A stretch of DNA of 64,000 bases. Origin: Nocardioides sp. (GTDB lineage Bacteria; Actinomycetota; Actinomycetes; Propionibacteriales; Nocardioidaceae). This document shows, piece by piece, positions 47,683-55,695 of this stretch. Within the stretch, counting starts at the first letter, position 1, and each line of letters begins with the position of its first letter. The translations under genes were made by a program, and so were the position numbers. The notes below the pieces were generated by a model. It ran no database searches. It had not been told where the DNA came from and saw only the letters and a list, made by a program, of their open reading frames with translations. The stretch spans positions 1-64,000 of the forward strand of contig NZ_JAOPWY010000142.1 in NCBI RefSeq assembly GCF_025965415.1, written 5' to 3'.

Positions 47683-48393
47683 GAGCCAACGCACCCTCAC
47701 CGACCTCGACCATCTCCTCGGCGTTGCAGACCTGACCCGCCGGGGAGCGCTACGCCTCCGGCACGCCTCCGCCTCTGTGCCGAGCGGTCCCTTCATCGAT
47801 CCGGACACAGTTGTTCTCAAGCTGCTCGAGCTGCCCCGCCTCCTGGCCGCAGCGGATGCCGTGGAACGCGACCCTGACGATCAGACGGCCGTCAAGGACT
47901 TGCTCGACGCGGGGTCCGGTTCGCTTGGCGGTGCCCGCCCGAAGGCCTCGGTGCGCGAGGGGGAACGGCTCATGATCGCCAAGTTCCCGCACCGCGACGA
48001 CACCTGGGATGTCATGGCCTGGGAGGCCACCGCACTCGACCTGGCTGAGGAGGCAGGCATCTCCGTACCCGAGCGGCGAATGACTCGAATCAACGGCCGT
48101 GCGGTGCTGATCCTGGACCGCTTCGATCGGACCCCCGACGGGCGTCGTGTGCCCTACATCAGCGCGATGACCCTCCTCGGAGGGTCCGATGGCGACGTCG
48201 CCGACTACACCGACGTCTGCGACTCGATCAGCGACGAAGGCGCCGCGACGGTCCTTGATCTGGAAGCCTTGTGGCGGCGCGTCGCCTTCTCTGTCGCCAT
48301 CCAGCGCTCATGGGGCATGAAGCTGCACCCAGCAGCCCGCGCCATGCGCGGTCCGAGGAACGGTACGCCTACGTGCGGTCCGAGAAGGTGTAG
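47683..48393 (+). pseudogene. hipA-like kinase fragment, truncated at both ends
   Basis: The frame reads LTDLDHLLGVADLTRRGALR, then GSGSLGGARPKASV, LMIAKFPHRDDTWDV and AVLILDRFDR. These match the HipA Ser/Thr kinase toxin fold, including its glycine-rich loop and ATP-binding lysine. After AFSVAI (about 48303) similarity stops, exactly before the catalytic HxxNxD region. The N-terminal third is replaced by ISL3 sequence. No HipB-like antitoxin gene is present. It is a dead relic of a toxin-antitoxin locus. Confidence 0.7.
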
Positions 48394-48532
48394 AAGGCGC
48401 GATTGAAGTCGATCGGTCGCGCTCCTGCACCTGGGCCAGGTGGGGCCCATCCCACGTAACCTCCGGCACCACTGCCTCGTTCTCGGGACATCGACGCGCC
48501 CCCGCACGCGTCCTCACCTCCTGAGGAACCCG

Positions 48533-51500
48533 ATGCCCAGATCTCATCGGCTGGCGACTGTCCCCGTCGCGGTCACCGCCCTGCTCGCCGGGATGCTGAC
48601 GGTCACCGCCGTCGCTACGTCCGGCACGGCCAGCGCCACGAGCGCTCCGGCCTCCGCAGCCGTATCCACCCCCGTCGCCTCCGTCGGCACCGTCGGTGGC
48701 TTGGAGGTGGAGAACTCCTTCGTCTCCGCGGTCGGCTGGGTCAAGCCCGGCGACACCTACCCGTCGCGGATCATCGTGCGCAACACCTCCGGCTCGACCG
48801 TCTCCGGCGCCACCGTCGACGTCGTGGCGCCCGTCGGCAGCACGATCGTGAAGGCCGGCGCTGCCGACGTCGAGGCCGGCTCCTACACCTGGGAGGTGGG
48901 CACGCTGACGGCCGGCGCCAGCCGGACCCTCGTCCTGGAGAGCCGAGCCGCACAGGTGTCCGAGCTCGCCACCGTGGTGTGGCGCGACCTGTCGACCACC
49001 GCGACTGTGCTCGTCGGCGGTGCCAGCAAGGAGTTCACCAGCCACGGCCCGAAGGTGATCCCCCCGGGCGAGGAGTACGACACCGCCCGTTACGGCGACC
49101 GCCCCTTCCCGGTCGTCCCGGTCGCCTACACCGATCGTGACTACGTCGCTCACGACACCACCCTCGACCAGGTCATCAACGACCCGGGCTACGAGGGCTC
49201 GACGTTCAACCTCTTCCAGGAGATGAGCCTGGGCCAGCTCTACCCGGAGGGCACCGTTCCCTCCACCGGGAAGACGACCGCCGACTTCGCCTACGGTCCC
49301 GGCTTCCCCTTCAGCAAGCTCCAGCTGGGCAACACCTGCACCGCCGGGGTGACCGTCGCCGACAGCCCGATCCCCGCCCAGGGCACCCCGCTCTACCCCG
49401 AGCGCATCCAAGATGGCGTCTACCAGCTGCCCGGGAACACCGCCTACTACGGCGCGGACGCCAACGGGTCGGCCCTCGCCGGCGCCGTTGCCGGCGTCGG
49501 CGCGCTGCAGTCCATCGACTCAGGCTGCGGTCCGGCCGGCAAGCTCGTGCTCGACGCAGCTGCCATCGCCGACCCGGAGATCGACTACTCCGACTACGAC
49601 ACCGACAAGGACGGCGTGGTCGACTTCTTCATGGCCGTCTTCGCGGGCTGCGGGGGCAACGGCGCCTCGCAGCTCTCCGTCGCCGGGTGCCCCCAGGAGT
49701 ACGGCGTGCTGCCCTACGACAACGTGTGGCCGCACTCCTCCAGCCTGGAGTTCTACTACAGCGACCCCGTGACCAAGCTGCCCGGCTTCACGACCGATGA
49801 CCAGCTCAAGGACCTCGAGGGGCGTCCGCTCTGGTACACCGACACCACCTACTCCGCGATGACGACGGCCGACAAGGGCGAGGCCCTCAAGGTCTACGTC
49901 CGCGTCGGCCCCTACAACGTGAACCCCGAGACCGCGATCGACGCCGCCAGCGTGATCTCCCACGAGTACGGCCACTCCCTCGGTCTCCCCGACTTCTACT
50001 CCACCGGCGGCCGCGAGACCTACGGCGACTGGAACCTGATGGCGACCGACAAGTCGCACCACATCGACGCGTTCGGGCGCCAGGAGCTCGGATGGGTGGT
50101 GCCGGAGGTGCTCGACTCCTCACGCACCGAGTCCGCCATCCCCGACTCCAAGCAGGACACCGACACCATCACCTGGCAGACCCCGGCCGGCGACCCGTAC
50201 ACCCTCACCGAGGGCCAGAACGGCGTCGGCCGCGTGCAGAACTCGCAGATGTACGTCGCCAAGCTCCCCGGTCGCGTGCTCCTCGACCCGGCCAAGTTCG
50301 ACTCCGGTGACACGGCGACGGCGTCGCACACCTGGTGGTCCCGCTCCGGCAACGACTTCGGTTGCGCCAAGGACCCGGGCAAGGGACACAACATCGACGT
50401 CGCCCTCCCGGAGGTCGCCTCGCTGCCCGTAGGCACCACGCTCAGCGCGGACTTCAAGTCCATGTGGGACATCGAGTGGGACTACGACTACGGCTTCGTG
50501 CTGACCTCCACCGACGGCGGCAAGACCTTCAGCTCCAACCCGTCGGAGAACGGCTACACCACCTCCAACACCGACCCCCTGGCCGGCAACCCCAACCAGA
50601 ACGCGTGCCAGCAGGCGTTCGACAACGGCATCACCGGCACCTCGGGGTCCTACGACGCCGGCTCCGAGGCGCTCGACCGCAAGGTCGGCAACACCCCGGA
50701 GATGGTCTACCTCGCCGACCGCTACGACGTCTCGGAGCTGGTCGGCAAGCCCAGCCCGGTGCTGCGGTTCAGCTACTCCACCGACCCGGGCCTGGCCCGT
50801 CCAGGCTGGTTCATCGACGACCTCACGGTCACCGCGACCCTGCCCGACGGCACCACCAGGGTGATCTACGGGACGGACTTCGAGACCAGTGGGACGCCGG
50901 AGGATCTGCGCATCTTCAACGGTGGGTGCCGCGCCGACGGGCCCGGTGGACAGTGCACGCAGGGATGGCAGTACGTCGCCGCCGGTGCCGAGGGACCTTC
51001 CGACCACGCCTACTACATGGAGATGCGGGACCGCTCCGGCTTCGACCTGGACGGCAACGGACAGATCGATCGCGACGCGATCGCCTTCGCCTCGGGCTTC
51101 TACACCGCCTACACCGACGAGGCCCACGGCTACGGCAACGCCGGGACCGACGACCCGCCGGCCCAGTCGCCTCTGGACAGCCAGCCGGAACCGGGAAGCA
51201 ACACCCCGGACCTGAGCGACGCCGCCTGGACCGCGACCGCGGGCGACTCCCGCTTCTCCGACGGTGGGGAAGGATGGACCGACAACTACGCCGACCCGTC
51301 CAGCCCTTCCGGCAACTGGGAGTTCGACCACGACTGCCTCACCTTCGAGGTGCTCCGGATGACCGGCAACGGTGACGGCACGGTGGCGGGCGAGGGTCCG
51401 CAGCAGGCCGACGGCGACCTGACCGGCGACGTGGCATTCACGCTCGGAGCCGGCTGCGGCACCTTCGACTACGGCTGGGGCGAGGAGTCACCGCCGGCGG

Positions 51501-52300
51501 CGAACACCGCACCCGAGGCGACGGCGACGGCCACGCCCAGCAGTGGCGTCACCGGCACGCGGGTCGTCCTCGACGCCTCGGGGAGCACGGACGCGGAGAC
51601 CCCGGACGCACTCAGCTGGTCCTGGGACTTCGGCAACGGCGGACCCGCCAAGGACGCGGAGGGCGCGGTCGTCGAGCACACCTACGCGAACCCCGGGACG
51701 TACGACGCCACGGTGACCGTGTCGGACGCCGGTGGGCTGACTGACACCGCCACGGTCCGGATCACCATCTCGGACCCCGGAACGACCACCCCGCCCACCG
51801 CCCCGCCCACCACCCCACCCACCACCGACCCCACCCCCGGCACACCGGGGCTCCCGTCGGATCCGCAAGGCCCCGCGGCGGGCTCGGGTGAGCCGACCGT
51901 CACGGTCTCGTCGTCGCAGCCCGCCACCCTCCCCCGCACCCACCCCTGCCAGGGACGTTCGGTCGGCCACCTGGGCAGCTGGCGCGTCGTACGGGGCCGG
52001 GCGCCGGGAGGCTCCTACTGCGACAACGGGGGTACGCGCCGAGGACGTGACGTGCTCCGCCTGGGCTTCCAGGGGGACACGGTCGCCCTGGCCTTCGGTC
52101 GTGCCAGGCGTGGCGGCAAGGCGGTGCTCTTCATCGATGGCGAGCGGGTGGGAGTCGTGTCGTTCGCCGGTAGGAAGGCCCGACCGCGTCTCGACCGTTT
52201 CGCCGTGGTCAGCGGTCTCGGGATCGACCGGCCGCACCGCCTGCGACTGGTCGTGAAGCGCGGCAGCGCCTTCGTCGAAGGGTTCCGCACCGCCCGCTGA
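48533..52300 (+). CDS. secreted M6-family (immune inhibitor A-like) metalloprotease with PKD domain
   Basis: This is a 1255-residue exported protease. The Sec signal peptide covers about residues 1-36. An M6 catalytic domain carries HEYGHSLGLPDFYS near residue 477 (HExxH plus downstream zinc ligands). A beta-sandwich region around 700-800 follows, then a PKD domain at about 995-1085 (VLDASGSTDAETPDALSWSW). A Thr/Pro linker leads to a C-terminal domain of about 110 residues with two cysteines. I chose ATG at 48533, which has GAGGA and opens the signal peptide; the open frame extends upstream without one. A hairpin follows the stop. Confidence 0.9.
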   Translation: MPRSHRLATVPVAVTALLAGMLTVTAVATSGTASATSAPASAAVSTPVASVGTVGGLEVENSFVSAVGWVKPGDTYPSRIIVRNTSGSTVSGATVDVVAPVGSTIVKAGAADVEAGSYTWEVGTLTAGASRTLVLESRAAQVSELATVVWRDLSTTATVLVGGASKEFTSHGPKVIPPGEEYDTARYGDRPFPVVPVAYTDRDYVAHDTTLDQVINDPGYEGSTFNLFQEMSLGQLYPEGTVPSTGKTTADFAYGPGFPFSKLQLGNTCTAGVTVADSPIPAQGTPLYPERIQDGVYQLPGNTAYYGADANGSALAGAVAGVGALQSIDSGCGPAGKLVLDAAAIADPEIDYSDYDTDKDGVVDFFMAVFAGCGGNGASQLSVAGCPQEYGVLPYDNVWPHSSSLEFYYSDPVTKLPGFTTDDQLKDLEGRPLWYTDTTYSAMTTADKGEALKVYVRVGPYNVNPETAIDAASVISHEYGHSLGLPDFYSTGGRETYGDWNLMATDKSHHIDAFGRQELGWVVPEVLDSSRTESAIPDSKQDTDTITWQTPAGDPYTLTEGQNGVGRVQNSQMYVAKLPGRVLLDPAKFDSGDTATASHTWWSRSGNDFGCAKDPGKGHNIDVALPEVASLPVGTTLSADFKSMWDIEWDYDYGFVLTSTDGGKTFSSNPSENGYTTSNTDPLAGNPNQNACQQAFDNGITGTSGSYDAGSEALDRKVGNTPEMVYLADRYDVSELVGKPSPVLRFSYSTDPGLARPGWFIDDLTVTATLPDGTTRVIYGTDFETSGTPEDLRIFNGGCRADGPGGQCTQGWQYVAAGAEGPSDHAYYMEMRDRSGFDLDGNGQIDRDAIAFASGFYTAYTDEAHGYGNAGTDDPPAQSPLDSQPEPGSNTPDLSDAAWTATAGDSRFSDGGEGWTDNYADPSSPSGNWEFDHDCLTFEVLRMTGNGDGTVAGEGPQQADGDLTGDVAFTLGAGCGTFDYGWGEESPPAANTAPEATATATPSSGVTGTRVVLDASGSTDAETPDALSWSWDFGNGGPAKDAEGAVVEHTYANPGTYDATVTVSDAGGLTDTATVRITISDPGTTTPPTAPPTTPPTTDPTPGTPGLPSDPQGPAAGSGEPTVTVSSSQPATLPRTHPCQGRSVGHLGSWRVVRGRAPGGSYCDNGGTRRGRDVLRLGFQGDTVALAFGRARRGGKAVLFIDGERVGVVSFAGRKARPRLDRFAVVSGLGIDRPHRLRLVVKRGSAFVEGFRTAR

Positions 52301-52310
52301 TCACCGGCCC

Positions 52311-52348
52311 CGGCCCCGCAGCCCCACCCCCCGGGAGCTGCGGGGCCG
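52311..52348 (+). terminator. hairpin between converging genes
   Basis: CGGCCCCGCAGC (52311-52322) pairs perfectly with GCTGCGGGGCCG (52337-52348). It lies between the protease stop and the end of the minus-strand ATPase gene, so it can serve both directions. U-tracts are absent, as is common in actinobacteria. Confidence 0.7.
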
Positions 52349-52354
52349 TGGGTC

Positions 52355-52999
52355 TCATGGCAGCGGTGACAGCCGTCCACCCTCGACGCGGAGCACCCGG
52401 TCGGCCACCGCGGCCGCCTCCGCGAGATCCTCGGTGGCGAAGAGGGTGGTGGCGGGGTAGGCGTGCCGTGCCGCCACCAGCCGCTCACGCAGCTCGGTCC
52501 GGACGCCCGGCTCGAGGTTGGCGAGCGGCTCGTCCATGAGCAGCACGCCGGGGCGCCTGACCAGTGAACGCGCCAGCGCGACCCGCATCCGCTCGCTGGT
52601 CGAGAGGGACGACGCCGTCCGCCTCACCAGCTCTCCCAGGCCGAGCAGACCGACCACGTCGTCGACGTCGGCCGCCACCTGCTCGGTCGTGACCCTGCCG
52701 CGCAGCGACGTGGCGATGTTGTCCCGGACACTGAGGTGGGGATACATCGCGTAGTTCTGGAACAGCAGCACGACCTCGACCCCGTCGCGCGGTCCTGGTC
52801 GGCCGTCGAGCAGGACCCGGCCGTGGTCGGGCGCCTCGAGCCCGGCGGCCAACCTCAGCAAGGTGGTCTTCCCGGCGCCGGGCGGGCCGACCAGCGCCAC
52901 CGCCTCGCCATCGGCGACGTCGAGGTCTACGGACGCGACCGCGGGCTCGGCGGCTCCCGAGAAGTGGCGGGTCACGTCCTCGAAACAGATCCGGGTCAT
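52355..52999 (-). CDS. orphan ABC ATPase with degenerate signature and switch residues
   Basis: This 214-residue protein has Walker A GPPGAGKTTLLRLAA, a Q-loop (LLFQNYAMYPHLSV) and Walker B VLLMDEPLANLE. The signature LSGGQ is replaced by LSTSE and the switch His of VTHD is Glu (FATEDLAEA). No TOBE domain and no permease or binding protein are adjacent. ATG at 52999 was chosen (MTRICFEDV) with GGGAG upstream; the longer open frame lacks a good site. It resembles sugar-importer ATPases of the MsmK/UgpC type but may be a pseudo-enzyme. Confidence 0.75.
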   Translation of the reverse strand: MTRICFEDVTRHFSGAAEPAVASVDLDVADGEAVALVGPPGAGKTTLLRLAAGLEAPDHGRVLLDGRPGPRDGVEVVLLFQNYAMYPHLSVRDNIATSLRGRVTTEQVAADVDDVVGLLGLGELVRRTASSLSTSERMRVALARSLVRRPGVLLMDEPLANLEPGVRTELRERLVAARHAYPATTLFATEDLAEAAAVADRVLRVEGGRLSPLP

Positions 53000-53209
53000 C
53001 TCCCACCCCCCCTGGCCGCGGGTCCTCTGCCCCGTGTCAGCCACCGTGATCATGGCACCGCCGGGCTCCGGGTGACAGGTGGCTGAGCGGAACCGCCGGC
53101 TCTTGGATCGTTACAAGTTGGACATCTGAGCGTAAGGAGGCCGTCGCACGGCGTCGCTACGGTCGTCGCCTCGGGGCCCGCCATCCCCACTGTCCGGGAG
53201 GACAGCACC

Positions 53210-54964
53210 ATGGACCACCACGACCTGCTGCAGCTCGACCCGCACATCCCGAGCACGCGCCGCGCGGCCTCGGCCCAGCACTACTCACCCGTGCTGATCG
53301 TCCTCACCCTGCTGGCAACGGCGGGGGTGCTGCTCTATGCGACCTTCCTGCTCGACCCGAGCAACCGCGGCGACCTGGTGCCGTGGCTGGTCGTGGTCCT
53401 CGCCGAGGGGGTGCTCGTGGTGCACACCCTGCTGGCCATGTGGACGGTGCTGTCGGGGGCCAAGGACCCGCGTACCTACGCCTACTGGGCGGCGAAGGAC
53501 GACCTGCTCGTCCGCGACGGCGCCGAGGACCCGTCTCGCTGGGGGTTGCTGCTCGATGGTCGGCGCCCCCGTGTCGAGGTGTTCGTGACCGCGTACGGCG
53601 AACCGGTGGCGACCATCCGCCGCACCGCCCTCGCGGCGATGGCCATCCGGGGTGAGCACCGCACGTGGATCCTGGACGACGGCCGGTCCGACGAGGTCAG
53701 GGCCCTCGCCGACGAGATCGGCTGCCACTACCTCCGCCGGCTCAGCAACACCGGCGCCAAGGCGGGCAACGTCAACCACGCACTGGCGATCGCCAAGGGT
53801 GACTTCTTCTGCATCTTCGACGCCGACTTCGTGCCGCACCCGGACTTCATCGAGCACACGCTGCCGTTCTTCACCGACGCGACCGTCGCCTTCGTCCAGA
53901 CGCCGCAGACCTACGGCAACCTCGTCAACCTGATCTCCCGCGGCGCGGGCTACATGCAGACCATGTTCTATCGCTTCGTGCAGCCGGGCCGGAACCACTT
54001 CAACGCGGCCTTCTGCGTCGGCACCAACGTGATGTTCCGCCGCAGTGCCGTGCACGAGATCGGCGGCATCTGCGTCGACTCCAAGTCCGAGGACGTCTGG
54101 ACCTCCTTGCTGCTGCACGAGCGAGGCTGGCGCAGCATCTACCTGGCCAAGTCGCTGGCCGTCGGCGACGCCCCCGAGACCATCGAGGCCTACAGCAAGC
54201 AGCAGCTGCGCTGGGCCACGGGCGGCTTCGAGATCTGGTTCCGGGCCAACCCCTTCTCGCCGAGGCGCCGGCTCACGCCCGATCAGCGGATCATGTACGG
54301 GATCACGGCGACCCACTACCTCACGGGCATCGCCCCGGGAGCCCTGCTCTTCGTCCCCCCGATGGAGATCTTCTTCGACCTGCACCCGGTCAACCTCTCC
54401 GTCGGCGTGGGCCAGTGGCTCCTGGTGTACGCCGGCTTCTACGTCCTCCAGGTGCTGCTCGCCTTCTTCAGCGTGGGCAGCTTCCGCTGGGAGGTGCTGA
54501 TGCTGGCTGCGGTCTCCTACCCGATCTACGTGAAGGCGTTCGTGAACGCGCTGGTCGGGCGCGAGCAGCAGTGGCACGTGACGGGGGGCACGACCCGCAG
54601 CGCGTCGCCGTTCAACTTCATGGTGCCGCAGGTGCTGACCTTCGCCTTCCTGGCCATGACGGGCGCCGTCGGTGTCTGGCAGAACCTGGTGACCGGCCGC
54701 TTCACGCTCGGAACCGCCTGGTGCGTGACCAACGCGGTGGTGCTGGGCGCCTTCCTCGTCGTCGCCCTGGGCGAGTCGCGTCGCAGCCGCCGGCCCGCCC
54801 GGTCCGCGCGTCATGCGCGGCTCGATCCCCTGCCGGGGGCCCTGCCACCGCGTGACCTCCTGCCATCGCCGCGTCGGCCCGAGCCCGCCCTCGTGGCCCG
54901 GCACGCACCGCCGGCACCCGCCGACCCCGTGCTGCACCGGGCGCTCGACCAGGAACCGGCATGA
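53210..54964 (+). CDS. processive family-2 glycosyltransferase (cellulose/curdlan synthase-like)
   Basis: This 584-residue membrane synthase has two N-terminal membrane segments, the cytoplasmic GT2 domain, then four or more C-terminal segments. The motifs of processive beta-glycan synthases are present: WILDDGRSD, FCIFDADFVPHPDF, SEDVWTSLLLHERGW and QQLRWATGG (QxxRW). No PilZ domain is visible in the C-terminal tail, which is Arg/Pro-rich. The linked GH81 beta-1,3-glucanase suggests a curdlan-like beta-1,3-glucan product, although cellulose or a mixed-linkage glucan is possible. The HlyD-like gene overlaps by 4 bases. Confidence 0.85.
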   Translation: MDHHDLLQLDPHIPSTRRAASAQHYSPVLIVLTLLATAGVLLYATFLLDPSNRGDLVPWLVVVLAEGVLVVHTLLAMWTVLSGAKDPRTYAYWAAKDDLLVRDGAEDPSRWGLLLDGRRPRVEVFVTAYGEPVATIRRTALAAMAIRGEHRTWILDDGRSDEVRALADEIGCHYLRRLSNTGAKAGNVNHALAIAKGDFFCIFDADFVPHPDFIEHTLPFFTDATVAFVQTPQTYGNLVNLISRGAGYMQTMFYRFVQPGRNHFNAAFCVGTNVMFRRSAVHEIGGICVDSKSEDVWTSLLLHERGWRSIYLAKSLAVGDAPETIEAYSKQQLRWATGGFEIWFRANPFSPRRRLTPDQRIMYGITATHYLTGIAPGALLFVPPMEIFFDLHPVNLSVGVGQWLLVYAGFYVLQVLLAFFSVGSFRWEVLMLAAVSYPIYVKAFVNALVGREQQWHVTGGTTRSASPFNFMVPQVLTFAFLAMTGAVGVWQNLVTGRFTLGTAWCVTNAVVLGAFLVVALGESRRSRRPARSARHARLDPLPGALPPRDLLPSPRRPEPALVARHAPPAPADPVLHRALDQEPA

Positions 54965-55695
54965 CGTGGCGCAACCGGCTCCGGCTCTGGGGCGGGCTGG
55001 TCGTGCTGGTCGTCGTGGTGGCCGCGCTGACCCTGGTCGTGAACCAACGGTCCCGGCAGGCCTTCAGCAGCAACGCACAGGTGGCGGCCTCCCGGTCCAC
55101 GGTCGGATCGGAGTACGGCGGGGTGGTGGTGCGCCAGCTCGCGGAGGAGGGCGACGAGGTCGCCCTGGGCCAGGAGCTCTTCACGATCTCGTCCATCGAC
55201 CTGCAGCGCGACCTCGCCAACGGCCTCCAACCAGTCTCCACGCAGTCCTACCGGATCGACGGGGCGCGCGGGCGGGTCACCTTCGTGGCGCCGATGGCCG
55301 GGACCCTGACCGAGCTCGAGGCCGAGCAGGACACCTTCCTGGCCGCGGGGGACATGGCGACGGTCACCGCCGGCGGCACGCAGTACGTCACCGCGGAGTT
55401 CCGGCTCACGCCCGACCAGTACGGCCGGATCCGGGTCGGCGGCGACGCACGCGTCGAGCTGCCGAGCAGGAGCCGGATGTCGGCGACGGTCTCCCACGTC
55501 TCGGTGCAGACCTCCGAGGGCATCGCGGTGACCACTGTCGAGCTCTCCGTGCCGCACCTGGCGTCGGAGAGCCTGACCTCGCTCAACCAGCCGGGCAGTC
55601 CTGTGTCGGTGACGTTGACCCTGGCCGACTCGGGTGTCCTCGCCGGACCGACCGACAGCTTCATGGACTTCCTCCACCGGGTGGGTGTGCGGTGA
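54961..55695 (+). CDS. HlyD-like membrane fusion/accessory protein
   Basis: This 244-residue protein has one N-terminal membrane segment (about 8-28) and an extracellular part with a barrel-sandwich (biotinyl-lipoyl-like) domain: SEYGGVVVRQLAEEGDEVAL, then GRVTFVAPMAGTLTELEAEQ, followed by a beta-barrel. The coiled hairpin of full HlyD proteins is nearly absent. Similar accessory proteins accompany alginate- and glucan-type synthases and may form the export path. It overlaps both neighbours by 4 bases, so the three genes form one coupled operon. Confidence 0.75.
   Translation: MTWRNRLRLWGGLVVLVVVVAALTLVVNQRSRQAFSSNAQVAASRSTVGSEYGGVVVRQLAEEGDEVALGQELFTISSIDLQRDLANGLQPVSTQSYRIDGARGRVTFVAPMAGTLTELEAEQDTFLAAGDMATVTAGGTQYVTAEFRLTPDQYGRIRVGGDARVELPSRSRMSATVSHVSVQTSEGIAVTTVELSVPHLASESLTSLNQPGSPVSVTLTLADSGVLAGPTDSFMDFLHRVGVR

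Noticed and set aside
48440-48532. Upstream extension of the M6 protease by 31 residues
   Set aside because: It lacks a ribosome binding site and would bury the signal peptide; ATG at 48533 has both.
54813-55691. N-terminal extension of the GH81 protein
   Set aside because: The frame runs out of phase through the HlyD-like gene and is Arg-rich; the GTG at 55692 opens a proper lipoprotein signal.
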